Part shown: one piece after another, positions 40,227 through 49,018 of the stretch
How positions within the stretch are numbered: position 1 is the first letter of the stretch
Layout: each line of letters starts with the position of its first letter
Origin: Mesoflavibacter sp037029465
Lineage (GTDB): Bacteria; Bacteroidota; Bacteroidia; Flavobacteriales; Flavobacteriaceae
Direction of reading: 5' to 3'
Assembly: GCF_037029465.1 (NCBI RefSeq)
Contig: NZ_JAYMEM010000026.1
Location: 434,001-498,000 of the forward strand
DNA length: 64,000 bases
Position numbers and translations under genes: made by a program
Notes under the pieces: generated by a model
What the model saw: the letters and a program-made list of their open reading frames with translations, nothing else
Told to the model about the DNA's origin: nothing
The model's database searches: none

Positions 40227-41291
40227 TTAATAATCTGTATAACCTTCTTTTCCTGGTGTGTAAAACGTATCAGGATTTGGGTCTTGTAATTCTTTATGGT
40301 TTTTAAATTTTTCTACTAAATCTGGATTAGATATAAATGGTCTACCAACGTAAACTAAATCCATACCTTCATCTAAAACTTTTTGAGCATCTGCTTCGCT
40401 AGCAACGCCACCACCAGAAATTACAGTTCCAACAAAAGCTCCTTTTATAGTTGCTTTAATATCTGTTTTAAATTCTGGTGCGCCCATTGCAGTATGATCT
40501 GCAATGTGTATGTATGCTATACCAAGCTTTTTAAGCTCTAAAGCTAAATAGTTGTATAGTTCTACTAAATCTTCGTAATCATGTTGCACATCTCCGTTAA
40601 CACCGTATGGAGATAAACGTATTCCTACTTTGTCACCGCCAATAGCAGCAACTACTTTTTCTGTTGTTTCTAGTACAAAACGAGCTCTGTTTTCAAAATT
40701 TCCTCCGTAATTATCTTCTCTTACGTTAGATTTTGGATTTAAAAACTGCTCTAATAAGTATCCGTTTGCAGCGTGTAACTCGACGCCATCAATGCCTGTA
40801 TCTACTAATAATTTTGCGCTATTAACATATTCATTTTGAGTGCTTTCTATATCTTTTAAAGTCATTGCTCTTGGCGTAGTATGTGGTAGCATACCTTTAG
40901 CATCTGTGTACATTTCTCCATCTGCTTGTACAGCACTTGCTGAGATAACTTCTCCTCCTTCAGGAAGATTTTCGTCTGCAGCTATACGTCCGCAATGCAT
41001 TAATTGCACAAATATTTTTCCGTCGTTTTTGTGTACACCTTCGGCAACTTGCTTCCAACCTTCTATTTGTGCAGGACTGTAAGCGCCTGGTATACGTGCA
41101 TAACCAACACCATTAACAGATGGCGATGTACCTTCGCTAATAATTAATCCAGCACCAGTACGTTGGCTGTAATACTCGGTCATTAAATCGTTAGGAATGT
41201 TATCAATCGCACGACTACGCGTCATTGGTGCCATTACGATTCTGTTTTTAAGGGTTGTGTTTTTTAGTTTGTATTCGTTATATAAGGTCAT
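40227..41291 (-). CDS. Old Yellow Enzyme family alkene reductase (NemA-like)
   Basis: FMN-dependent NAD(P)H:flavin oxidoreductase that reduces activated C=C bonds of enones and related electrophiles. The 354-residue barrel has NRIVMAPMTRSRA at residues 17-29, QLMHCGRIA, the substrate His-Asn pair in GVELHAANGYLLEQFLNP, and YVGRPFISNPDLVEKF near the C-terminus. The physiological substrate is unknown. A direct repeat just upstream may bind a regulator. Confidence 0.94.
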   Translation of the reverse strand: MTLYNEYKLKNTTLKNRIVMAPMTRSRAIDNIPNDLMTEYYSQRTGAGLIISEGTSPSVNGVGYARIPGAYSPAQIEGWKQVAEGVHKNDGKIFVQLMHCGRIAADENLPEGGEVISASAVQADGEMYTDAKGMLPHTTPRAMTLKDIESTQNEYVNSAKLLVDTGIDGVELHAANGYLLEQFLNPKSNVREDNYGGNFENRARFVLETTEKVVAAIGGDKVGIRLSPYGVNGDVQHDYEDLVELYNYLALELKKLGIAYIHIADHTAMGAPEFKTDIKATIKGAFVGTVISGGGVASEADAQKVLDEGMDLVYVGRPFISNPDLVEKFKNHKELQDPNPDTFYTPGKEGYTDY

Positions 41292-41308
41292 ATTGTTTGA
41301 TTTTTATA

Positions 41309-41316
41309 CAAATATA
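41309..41316 (-). promoter_or_regulatory. -7 promoter element of the Old Yellow Enzyme gene
   Basis: On the minus strand it reads TATATTTG, an exact TAnnTTTG match, 18 nt before the ATG at 41291. It overlaps the first copy of a 16-nt-period direct repeat. Confidence 0.55.
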
Positions 41317-41340
41317 TTTACCATGGAATATATTTCCAAG
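41311..41340. promoter_or_regulatory. direct repeat / possible operator upstream of the oxidoreductase gene
   Basis: AATATATTTACCATGG and AATATATTTCCAAG are direct repeats with a 16-nt period, and the central CCATGG is palindromic. The repeat covers the -7 element, so a bound protein would block transcription. No regulator gene is adjacent. Confidence 0.4.
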
Positions 41341-41371
41341 TAGTTTAACTTAATTTTAAAAGTTTTAGATG

Positions 41372-41403
41372 AAAAAAACCGACTTAATAATTTTAAATCG
41401 GTT
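41372..41403 (-). terminator. terminator of the 120-residue secreted protein gene
   Basis: On the minus strand, AACCGA and TCGGTT form a stem with an AT-rich interior, followed by seven T. It lies 36 nt after the stop at 41439. Confidence 0.75.
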
Positions 41404-41438
41404 AATTTTAATCTGTTATTAATCAATTATATAAATGG

Positions 41439-41801
41439 TTATTTTACTTCGTCTAAGGGTTGAATATCATCCTTTATTTGCTTGTAAACATCTAACTGAA
41501 TTTGTGTTAAAATGTCCGCCATTTCTGCAGTTTCTTCACGCTGCATATTATATAATTTGGCTAATTTGGTTTTTCCTGTGAAGTTATTTTCAATTTTATT
41601 TCTTGTAATTAGAAACTCCTCTACTTTCTTTTCAAACAACATAAATTGTTTGGTGGTCATTTCTAATTGTTTGTCGTATGCTTTAGCAATTTCGGTAGCT
41701 CTTTCATCTAACTTTTCTGAATGTTTTTGAGTGAATGTATCTTGTGCTACAATTGAAGTTGTAATTAAAAATGCTAAAATGGTAAGTATCTTTTTCATCA
41801 T
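41439..41801 (-). CDS. secreted helical protein, 120 aa
   Basis: A Sec signal peptide (MKKILTILAFLITTSIVAQ, from the second Met) is followed by a roughly 100-residue all-helical mature protein rich in Lys, Glu and Gln (ERATEIAKAYDKQLEMTTKQ; MQREETAEMADILTQIQLDV). It is probably periplasmic. I do not recognise a named family. It has its own terminator and is not obviously coupled to the oxidoreductase or the M16 peptidase. Confidence 0.8.
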   Translation of the reverse strand: MMKKILTILAFLITTSIVAQDTFTQKHSEKLDERATEIAKAYDKQLEMTTKQFMLFEKKVEEFLITRNKIENNFTGKTKLAKLYNMQREETAEMADILTQIQLDVYKQIKDDIQPLDEVK

Positions 41802-41913
41802 TGTAGATTTTTGGTTTATAATAATATACAGTGATTTTAGGGTCTTGTCAAGTCATTTAAGCAAACTTTAATATATATCTATGAAGGTTTAACATTTGTT
41901 AATATTTAGACAT

Positions 41914-41942
41914 AAAAAAAGCGTAACTTTTGTTACGCTTTT
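41914..41942 (-). terminator. terminator of the M16 peptidase gene
   Basis: AAAAGCGTAAC (41917-41927) pairs with GTTACGCTTTT (41932-41942) around TTTT. On the minus strand it is followed by a T-run (A-run 41914-41920) 21 nt after the stop. Confidence 0.9.
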
Positions 41943-41962
41943 AATTAACTTTTGTTTAAAAA

Positions 41963-44800
41963 TTATAGCTTATTTCCATAAATATCAAGTTCTATTACTG
42001 GTTTACCAAGTTTTTTAACTTCTTCAAACTGTGTAGCTTTATCACCAACTACTAAGTAAGTTAAATCTTCTTCATTCATATATTTATTGATGATTGACTT
42101 ATAATCTTGAAGAGTCATATTGATTAACTCTTCTTGGTTTTTATCAAGGTAATCCTCTGCTCTATCGTATTTACTCATGCGTCTTAAAATACCTAATTGC
42201 GCACCTAAACTTTCGTAAGCTCTAGTGTTTCCTTTTAAGATTTTGTTTTTAGTAAGTTCTACTTCGTTTTCTGTAAAACTACTTTCGTAACCTTTAACCA
42301 TGTCTTTGATAATCTCTAAAGATTTTAAAGTTGCATTTGCACGTACACTTGTTCTTATAGTAAATGGACTGATAACATTTGCTTCTGAAATATTAGAGTA
42401 TGCGCCGTAAGTATATCCTTTACCAATTCTTAAGGTTTGGAATAATCTTCCGCTAGATCCGCCACCTAAAATTTCGTTAGCAAAATCTAAGTTATTTGCA
42501 TTTTCATCTTTTCCAGATAACGCTAGTTTTCCTATATATAATACAGATTGTTTTGCGTCTGGTACGTCTACAAAATACAATTTACCAGCAGTATCATTAG
42601 CTTCAATGTTTGCTTCTGGAATAGAAACCGCTTCACCTTTCCATTCATTTAATGGTTGAAGTGCAGCAATAGTTTCGTCTTTATCAACATCTCCAGCAAT
42701 ATGGAAAGTAGCTTGACTTGGTACTAAATTTTTGTAATAAGCTTTCATATCTTCCATGGTTATGTCTTTAGTGCTTTCTAAAGTCCCAGAACTTGGTATG
42801 CCGTAACGGCTATCTTCACCGTATAATAATTGGCTATACACATTACTTGCAATTGCGTTTGGATTAGCTTCGCGACCCTTTAAATTAGTTTCTAAAGCTT
42901 GTTTTAGGCGGTCAAATTCTTTTTCGTCCCAACGAGGTTCTAAGATAATTTCTTTGACTAATTTAATGGTTTCGTCAAAGTTTTTAGTTAAGCATGAACC
43001 TGCAATATGAAAGTCTTCATCACTACTATACATATAAATATTTGCTCCTAACAGTCCAATAGCTTCTTCTAAATCTGCTGGCGACTTTGTTGCTGTACCT
43101 TGCATCATTACATCACTAAATAAACTAGCTACGCCTTCTTTACCTTCTGGATCTAAAAGTTGTCCACCAGGAATTGTAATATCAAACTGTACTAAAGGTA
43201 CTTCTGTGTTTTCTATACCGTATAAATCCATACCATTAGCCAATTCGCCTTTCCAAATGTCTGGTGATTTAAATACTGGTAATTCTCCAAAAGGAGGTTC
43301 ACTTCTATCATATTTACTAGGTGTTTTATCGTAAATAGCTTCTTCACCTTGACTCACTTCTTCGTTAGCAACATTTTGCTTTACTTCTTCAATCCAAACT
43401 TCTGCTTCTTTACTATCTGCTACAGCTAACTCCACTTGATTTTTAGGAACAAAGCTTGTCATCACGTAGTTTTTATCTTTTATATATTGATTGTAAACAC
43501 GCATAACATCTTCTGCTGTAACAGCATTAGTCAGGTTTGCTGTTTTTGTGATATAGCTTGGATCACCACCAAACTCGTTATCTTGTACTAATTGAAATGC
43601 TTTATTTAAAACCGTACTAACACCTTGATATAACTGAGTTTCAAGCTCTGCTTTGATACGTTTTAGTTCTTTTTCATTGACACCATTAGTTTCAAAACGT
43701 TTTAGACCTTCTTCAATAGCAACTTTTACGCTATCTAAATCTGTATTGGCATTTGCACGAACTCTAAACACAAACTCTCCTGCTAGCTCACTGCTACTTT
43801 GGTAAGAACTTACACTTGGTGCTAATTTTTCTTCTTCAACAATAACATTATATAAAGGCGATTTTTTACTTCCGCTTAATAATTGACCTAAAATATTTAA
43901 AGCATAAGTGTCTTTATGATATTCTTTAACCGTTGGGATTACCATGCGTAATTCTGGTAATTTTGCAAAGTTATCCTCAAAATATAATGCTTTTACACTG
44001 TCTAATTTAACAGGCTCAAAACTTAAGTCTTCTACTTCTGGTCCACTTGGTATTTCTCCAAACCACTTTTTTACTAAGTCTTTAGTTTCTTCAATATTAA
44101 TATCACCAGCAATTACTAGTGATGCATTACTAGCTCCGTAATATTTGTTGTAAAACTCTTTAACATCTTCTAAAGTTGCTGCTTGTAAATCTGGTAAAGA
44201 ACCGATAACTGTCCAACTGTATGGATGCCCTTCTGGATATAAGTTTTTTCTAATAACTTCGTCTGTATATCCGTAAGGAGAGTTGTCAACACGCTGACGT
44301 TTTTCGTTTTTAACAACTTGTTTTTCGCGCTCTAAAGCCTCTTTAGTTACAGTGTTAATCATGTATCCAAAACGATCTGAATCTATCCACATAATTTTCT
44401 CAAATGCATCTTTTGGCACTACTTCGTAATATACGGTACCGTCACTCCAAGTTCCTCCATTTCTACTTCCGCCCCATTCTGGAATCATTTTTCTGTTAGC
44501 ACCAACTGGCACATTTTCAGAATCATTAAAACTCATGTGTTCAAAAAAGTGTGCAAATCCTGTTTTACCAGGTTTTTCTCGGTTAGAACCAACATGCATC
44601 ATAGTTGCAACAGCAACAATTGGGTCTGAATGGTCTTCGTGAAGAATAACTTCTAAACCATTGTCTAATGTGAATTTTTCGTAATCAATTTTAAAATCTA
44701 CAGTAGTGTCTGTGTTAGAAGTTTCTGTTTTTTTATCTGTATCGTTGCAAGAAAAAATAGCAAATACAGACAAAATGGATAACGTTTTTAAGAGTTTCAT
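41963..44800 (-). CDS. M16 family zinc metallopeptidase, lipoprotein
   Basis: 945 residues with a lipoprotein signal (SVFAIFSC, Cys18) and two M16 modules. The first has the inverted zinc motif HFFEH at residues 84-88 and a downstream Glu in the helix (VKNEKRQRVDNSPYG). The second, from about residue 510, lacks HxxEH and is the usual inactive partner (VQFDITIPGGQLLDPEGKEG). Such pitrilysin-like pairs form a clamshell protease that degrades peptides. Likely outer-membrane or periplasmic. It appears monocistronic. Confidence 0.94.
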   Translation of the reverse strand: MKLLKTLSILSVFAIFSCNDTDKKTETSNTDTTVDFKIDYEKFTLDNGLEVILHEDHSDPIVAVATMMHVGSNREKPGKTGFAHFFEHMSFNDSENVPVGANRKMIPEWGGSRNGGTWSDGTVYYEVVPKDAFEKIMWIDSDRFGYMINTVTKEALEREKQVVKNEKRQRVDNSPYGYTDEVIRKNLYPEGHPYSWTVIGSLPDLQAATLEDVKEFYNKYYGASNASLVIAGDINIEETKDLVKKWFGEIPSGPEVEDLSFEPVKLDSVKALYFEDNFAKLPELRMVIPTVKEYHKDTYALNILGQLLSGSKKSPLYNVIVEEEKLAPSVSSYQSSSELAGEFVFRVRANANTDLDSVKVAIEEGLKRFETNGVNEKELKRIKAELETQLYQGVSTVLNKAFQLVQDNEFGGDPSYITKTANLTNAVTAEDVMRVYNQYIKDKNYVMTSFVPKNQVELAVADSKEAEVWIEEVKQNVANEEVSQGEEAIYDKTPSKYDRSEPPFGELPVFKSPDIWKGELANGMDLYGIENTEVPLVQFDITIPGGQLLDPEGKEGVASLFSDVMMQGTATKSPADLEEAIGLLGANIYMYSSDEDFHIAGSCLTKNFDETIKLVKEIILEPRWDEKEFDRLKQALETNLKGREANPNAIASNVYSQLLYGEDSRYGIPSSGTLESTKDITMEDMKAYYKNLVPSQATFHIAGDVDKDETIAALQPLNEWKGEAVSIPEANIEANDTAGKLYFVDVPDAKQSVLYIGKLALSGKDENANNLDFANEILGGGSSGRLFQTLRIGKGYTYGAYSNISEANVISPFTIRTSVRANATLKSLEIIKDMVKGYESSFTENEVELTKNKILKGNTRAYESLGAQLGILRRMSKYDRAEDYLDKNQEELINMTLQDYKSIINKYMNEEDLTYLVVGDKATQFEEVKKLGKPVIELDIYGNKL

Positions 44801-44926
44801 TTTGAATATATTTTTGATTGAAGCCTAAAGATAAACAATATTTAATTGTCTTAAATTTTTAATAAAAGGATATGAAAAAAATTCAATTTTAATTATCTTT
44901 AAGAGGAACTTTAATACCAAAATAAT

Positions 44927-45232
44927 ATGGATATAAAATTTGAATATGATAATGTAAAGGCTAGCAAGGCTTTAGAAGAGTACACAACAGAAAAAGTGCA
45001 AAAATTATTTAATAAATATGAATTTTTAGTTAGAGCTGATGTGTTTTTTAAAGTTGAAAATACTAGCGATGATAAAACCGGTATGATATCTAGTATTAGA
45101 CTAAGTGCACCTGGACCTAGATTATTTGCTAAAGACAGTAAAGACACTTTTCATAAAAGTGTGAGTGAAGCTGTTAGAGAATTAGAAAACCAATTAGCAA
45201 AGCGAAAGGGTAAGATGAAAACACATCATTAA
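44927..45232 (+). CDS. hpf: ribosome hibernation-promoting factor (HPF/RaiA family)
   Basis: 101 residues of the short HPF/YfiA type, which binds the 30S decoding region during stationary phase. The beta-alpha-beta-beta-beta-alpha pattern is visible: FEYDNVKASKALEEYTTEKV, then VFFKVENTSDDKTGMISSIR, then the C-terminal helix KSVSEAVRELENQLAKRKGK. The long-form C-terminal dimerisation domain is absent. A strong terminator follows. Confidence 0.92.
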   Translation: MDIKFEYDNVKASKALEEYTTEKVQKLFNKYEFLVRADVFFKVENTSDDKTGMISSIRLSAPGPRLFAKDSKDTFHKSVSEAVRELENQLAKRKGKMKTHH

Positions 45233-45246
45233 AAACTATATTTTAT

Positions 45247-45279
45247 AAAAAAAGCGACCATTTTGGTCGCTTTTTTTTT
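45247..45279. terminator. bidirectional intrinsic terminator
   Basis: AAAGCGACCA pairs with TGGTCGCTTT around TTT, with long flanking A and T runs. It is shared by hpf (+) and the convergent DEAD-box gene (-, stop at 45286). Confidence 0.92.
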
Positions 45280-45285
45280 GTCTTG

Positions 45286-46401
45286 TTAAACAGTAATTTG
45301 TTTCATTTTAATACCCAAGGCTTGTTCTACTTTGGTAACCTCATTATGTTCGTTTGGTAATACTAAAGCTATTGAAACTCCTTTTTTTCCGCCTCTTGCT
45401 GTTCTTCCGCTTCGGTGTGTGTAGTATTCTAAATGTTCTGGTAATTGATGATGAAGGATAAAACTAACATCATTAACGTCAATTCCTCTAGCAGAAACAT
45501 CCGTTGAAATTAAAAACTGTAACGATTCGTTTTTAAATGCACGCATGACTTTATCTCTATCTTTTTGAGTCATATCGCCTTCTAACGCATCTACGTTAAA
45601 ACCTTCTACTTGTAATTGGTGTTTTAAAGCTTGTGCACCAGCTTTAGTACGTGTGAAAATGATACCACGTTCTTCTGCTCTTTCATCTAAAATTTGCATG
45701 ATTGTACTTGCTTTTTGATGAATTGAAGTTTCAATAAAGAAGTGACTTATATTTTTATTGACAATACTGTTTCTGTCTATTTCAATACGTACAGCGTTAT
45801 CTGCTATATATCTTTTTACAATATCCTTTAAATCATTAGACATTGTTGCACTAAATAACCAAGTACTTTTTTTGCTTTTTATGGCATTTAAAATGGTCGT
45901 TAAATCATTTTTAAAACCCATACTTAGCATTTCATCTGCTTCGTCTAAAACAACAGTTTTAATGTTTGATAAATCTACTGCGTCACGCTGCATTAAGTCG
46001 ACTAAACGACCTGGTGTAGCCACAATAACATGCGTTGTACGAGCTAAATTTTTAAGCTGAATATCTATCTTTTCTCCACCAAAAACAGGCTCAACAAATG
46101 TTGGGTTTGGATTGTATTTAGTGAATTTAAAAAGTTGCTTTTTTATTTGCTGAACCAGTTCACGCGTTGGTGATAAAACCAAAGCTTGTACATGATTCTT
46201 TTTTGAGTCTATTTTATGTAATAGCGGTAATCCATATGCAGCAGTTTTACCAGTTCCTGTTTGGGCTAACCCAACAAAATCGGTTTGGCTACTTAATAAT
46301 ATAGGTATGGCTTGTTCTTGAATTTCGGTTGGTGTTTTAATACCAATTTCTTTCAAGGATTTTACATAGTTTTTATCTAAGCCTAAGTCTTTAAAAGTCA
46401 T
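45286..46401 (-). CDS. DEAD-box RNA helicase
   Basis: 371 residues, essentially only the two RecA-like helicase domains. Motif Q is PTEIQEQAIP, motif I AQTGTGKTAAYGLPLL, motif II DEAD (VVLDEADEMLSMGF), motif III SAT, and motif VI HRSGRTARGGKKG. The short length, without a long basic C-terminal extension, resembles RhlE- or CshA-like proteins used in ribosome assembly or cold adaptation; the specific subgroup is uncertain. Confidence 0.94.
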   Translation of the reverse strand: MTFKDLGLDKNYVKSLKEIGIKTPTEIQEQAIPILLSSQTDFVGLAQTGTGKTAAYGLPLLHKIDSKKNHVQALVLSPTRELVQQIKKQLFKFTKYNPNPTFVEPVFGGEKIDIQLKNLARTTHVIVATPGRLVDLMQRDAVDLSNIKTVVLDEADEMLSMGFKNDLTTILNAIKSKKSTWLFSATMSNDLKDIVKRYIADNAVRIEIDRNSIVNKNISHFFIETSIHQKASTIMQILDERAEERGIIFTRTKAGAQALKHQLQVEGFNVDALEGDMTQKDRDKVMRAFKNESLQFLISTDVSARGIDVNDVSFILHHQLPEHLEYYTHRSGRTARGGKKGVSIALVLPNEHNEVTKVEQALGIKMKQITV

Positions 46402-46459
46402 ATAATATTTAATTGATAGTCGTTAGACTTTGTTATATTTTAGTTTGAAAATGAAGCTA

Positions 46460-48016
46460 TTATTCTTCTGGTGGAGGAAAACCATTGATTTCTTCATAGA
46501 TTTCATCAAAATCAGATCTAATTTTCGCATTTAATTTTTTACGATAATCGTCTTTTAACCAATCTACAAAATTGTGTGTACTTTTACTAATACATTTAGT
46601 ATATCTGCCAATACGGTAATCAATATCGTCTCCTAAAAGTTTAGCTAAAGCTAATGCGTCCCACATATCTTCACTATTTTCTACACAAATATGTGCATGT
46701 TGCGCGATAGAACGCTCTAAAACTACTTTAGAACTTTCTCCAGATCTAATAGAATCTATATAGGTTTTTTTGATGTCAAAATATACATGCTCAGAGTTTT
46801 TAAACTCTTTGCGCATATCGTCTGGCATTTCATATTTAAAGTTGTTTTCAAGTTCTTCATCACTTAAAATTCCATCTAAATAGTAGTTAGGAGAACGGAA
46901 AATTTTATGCCAATCTAAATCTGCGCCCCAAGCACCAAAACGGTGTACATTATTACCTAAATCTATAACCGTAAATTTGTCTTTTTTCTCTAAAATACGA
47001 GATCCACGACCAATCATCTGGTAGTATAAGGTCAATGATTTTGTTGCACGGTTAAGCATGATACAATCTACCGTAGGCTCATCAAAACCAGTGGTTAAAA
47101 TACTTACCGAAGTTAAAATAGCATCTGGCGTTTCTTTAAACCATTTTAAGATGGCTTTACGCTCTTTTTTAGTATTGTTGTTGTCTAGATGAGCAATTTT
47201 ATATCCTGCACGTCTAAAGGTGTCATAAACGTGTAATGAGGTATTAATACCGTTATTAAATATTAATGTTTTTTTGCCTTTACAACGCTCTTCATAAGCT
47301 TGTAAAAGTTTGGTTAACATGTCTGTATTTGTATATAAATCTTCAGAAGATTTTACAGTATAATCACCATTAGCACCAACAACTAAAGAGGTTAAACCTA
47401 CGTTATAACTATAGATTTCGGCACGTGCTAAAAATTCGTTTTCTATAAGAGATTGAATGGTTTCTCCTACAATTAATTCGTTGTAATTATCCTTCATAGG
47501 AAGGTTAATATTACTACTTAAAGGCGTTGCTGTTACACCAAGAATAAACGAATTTTCAAAAAACTTAAATAATTTAGTAAAACTATTGTAATGAGCCTCA
47601 TCAATAATTACTAAACCAATATCTGAGATATCAAGTTTATCATCATTTAAACGATTATTTAAAGTCTCAACCATTGCCACAAAACAGTTGTAATCACCTT
47701 GATCGCTCAAATCGGCTTTACTATCAATGACTTTGTTAGATACACCAAATTCTGTTAGCATATTAGAGGTTTGTCTACAAAGCTCTATACGATGCGTCAT
47801 TACTAAAACTTGTTTTTGTCTGGTTTTAAGGTATTGTCTAACAATTTCAGAAAAGATAACTGTTTTACCACCACCAGTTGGTAATTGGTATAGTAAATGG
47901 TAATTATCTGGCGCTTCTTCAAAACAAGTAAAAATCTTGTCTATGGCTCCTTTTTGATAATTATATAAACTTTTACCTTCTGTACGTTCTTGTAATTCTT
48001 GTGTTTGGACTGACAT
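46460..48016 (-). CDS. superfamily 2 DNA/RNA helicase (SSL2/RadD-like)
   Basis: 518 residues with Walker A PTGGGKTVIFSEIVRQ, DEAH box VIIDEAHYNSF, motif III TATP, and motif VI QMIGRGSR. The two RecA domains span residues about 15-360. The C-terminal 150 residues are helical and unassigned. The pattern resembles the COG1061/RadD group implicated in DNA repair, as well as type III restriction helicase subunits, but no methyltransferase or nuclease subunit is nearby. It lies 58 nt upstream of the DEAD-box gene on the same strand. Confidence 0.88.
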   Translation of the reverse strand: MSVQTQELQERTEGKSLYNYQKGAIDKIFTCFEEAPDNYHLLYQLPTGGGKTVIFSEIVRQYLKTRQKQVLVMTHRIELCRQTSNMLTEFGVSNKVIDSKADLSDQGDYNCFVAMVETLNNRLNDDKLDISDIGLVIIDEAHYNSFTKLFKFFENSFILGVTATPLSSNINLPMKDNYNELIVGETIQSLIENEFLARAEIYSYNVGLTSLVVGANGDYTVKSSEDLYTNTDMLTKLLQAYEERCKGKKTLIFNNGINTSLHVYDTFRRAGYKIAHLDNNNTKKERKAILKWFKETPDAILTSVSILTTGFDEPTVDCIMLNRATKSLTLYYQMIGRGSRILEKKDKFTVIDLGNNVHRFGAWGADLDWHKIFRSPNYYLDGILSDEELENNFKYEMPDDMRKEFKNSEHVYFDIKKTYIDSIRSGESSKVVLERSIAQHAHICVENSEDMWDALALAKLLGDDIDYRIGRYTKCISKSTHNFVDWLKDDYRKKLNAKIRSDFDEIYEEINGFPPPEE

Positions 48017-48121
48017 TAATTAATAGTTCTATAAAATTTAAGATGTGCAAAAATACAACGATAATATACTTATGACGAATAATTACTAAAAAAAATTTAT
48101 TGATTACATTTATCTCAAAAT

Positions 48122-48934
48122 ATGGCAGGAAAAATTGACAATTACCAAGATAAGTTTAGCGGTTTTTTTAGAACTCCGCATTTATTTAACTCTGAAGTTT
48201 TTGGGATTACACCTTTTACTAAAACCTTACCACAACAATTTGTTTTTACAAAGCTGATAACTAAAAAGTTAAGACTAGGACAATTAGTAGAGCATTTTGT
48301 TTTTGAAGAGTTAAAACAATTTAAATCAATCAAATTATTATCAGAAAACCTTCAAGTTATAAATAAAAATAAAGCAACAAATGGAGAGATTGATGCTATT
48401 TATTTGGATGAAGAGAAGCCATTTCATCTAGAAATTCAATATAAATTCTACCTTTTTGATACCACTGTTGGAAAGACAGAAATTGAGCATTGTATTGGAC
48501 CAAACCGTAAAGATACTTTAACACAAAAACTAAAAAAGCTAAAAGACAAGCAATTACCACTACTCTATTCTAACACAACAACACCTTACTTAGAACAACT
48601 AAATCTAAAAGCAGTAGATATAAAACAGAAAATCTATTTTAAAGCTCAAATTTTTATGCCTTATGGCAAAAATATCATGCTTAAAACACTAAATAATGAT
48701 TGTGTTTATGGCTTTTATTTCAACTATAATAATTTAGAAAATTTTAAACACTGTAAATTTTATATTCCTAAAAAATTAGATTGGTTAGTAGATGTAAACC
48801 CAAATGTAAACTGGAATAACTATGAGCAAATGCTTCCTCAATTAAAAACATTTTATGAAGAAAAATACGCGCCAATGCTTTGGATGAAATTTCCAAACGG
48901 AGAAATTAAAAAAAGTTTTATGGTTTGGTGGTGA
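48122..48934 (+). CDS. DUF1853 family protein
   Basis: 270 residues matching the DUF1853 pattern: LGQLVEHFVFEELKQF, then GEIDAIYLDEEKPFHLEIQY, KFYLFDTT, and CIGPNRKDTLTQKLKKLKDK. The G-E-(I)-D...(H)LEIQYK arrangement resembles the D-ExK core of PD-(D/E)XK nucleases, so a nuclease-like fold is likely, though activity is not established. It is adjacent to topoisomerase III on the same strand. Confidence 0.85.
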   Translation: MAGKIDNYQDKFSGFFRTPHLFNSEVFGITPFTKTLPQQFVFTKLITKKLRLGQLVEHFVFEELKQFKSIKLLSENLQVINKNKATNGEIDAIYLDEEKPFHLEIQYKFYLFDTTVGKTEIEHCIGPNRKDTLTQKLKKLKDKQLPLLYSNTTTPYLEQLNLKAVDIKQKIYFKAQIFMPYGKNIMLKTLNNDCVYGFYFNYNNLENFKHCKFYIPKKLDWLVDVNPNVNWNNYEQMLPQLKTFYEEKYAPMLWMKFPNGEIKKSFMVWW

Positions 48935-49018
48935 TGAACCGTTAATAACTTAGTCATAAAACTGCTTCCAAAACTTAACAATTTCATTTAATTTGCAACA
49001 CTAAATTTTTTAATCTAA

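Noticed and set aside
46460..48934. Restriction-modification or phage-defence island formed by the SF2 helicase and the DUF1853 nuclease-like gene
   Set aside because: The two genes are divergent, no methyltransferase, recombinase or mobile signature is present, and base composition matches the neighbours.
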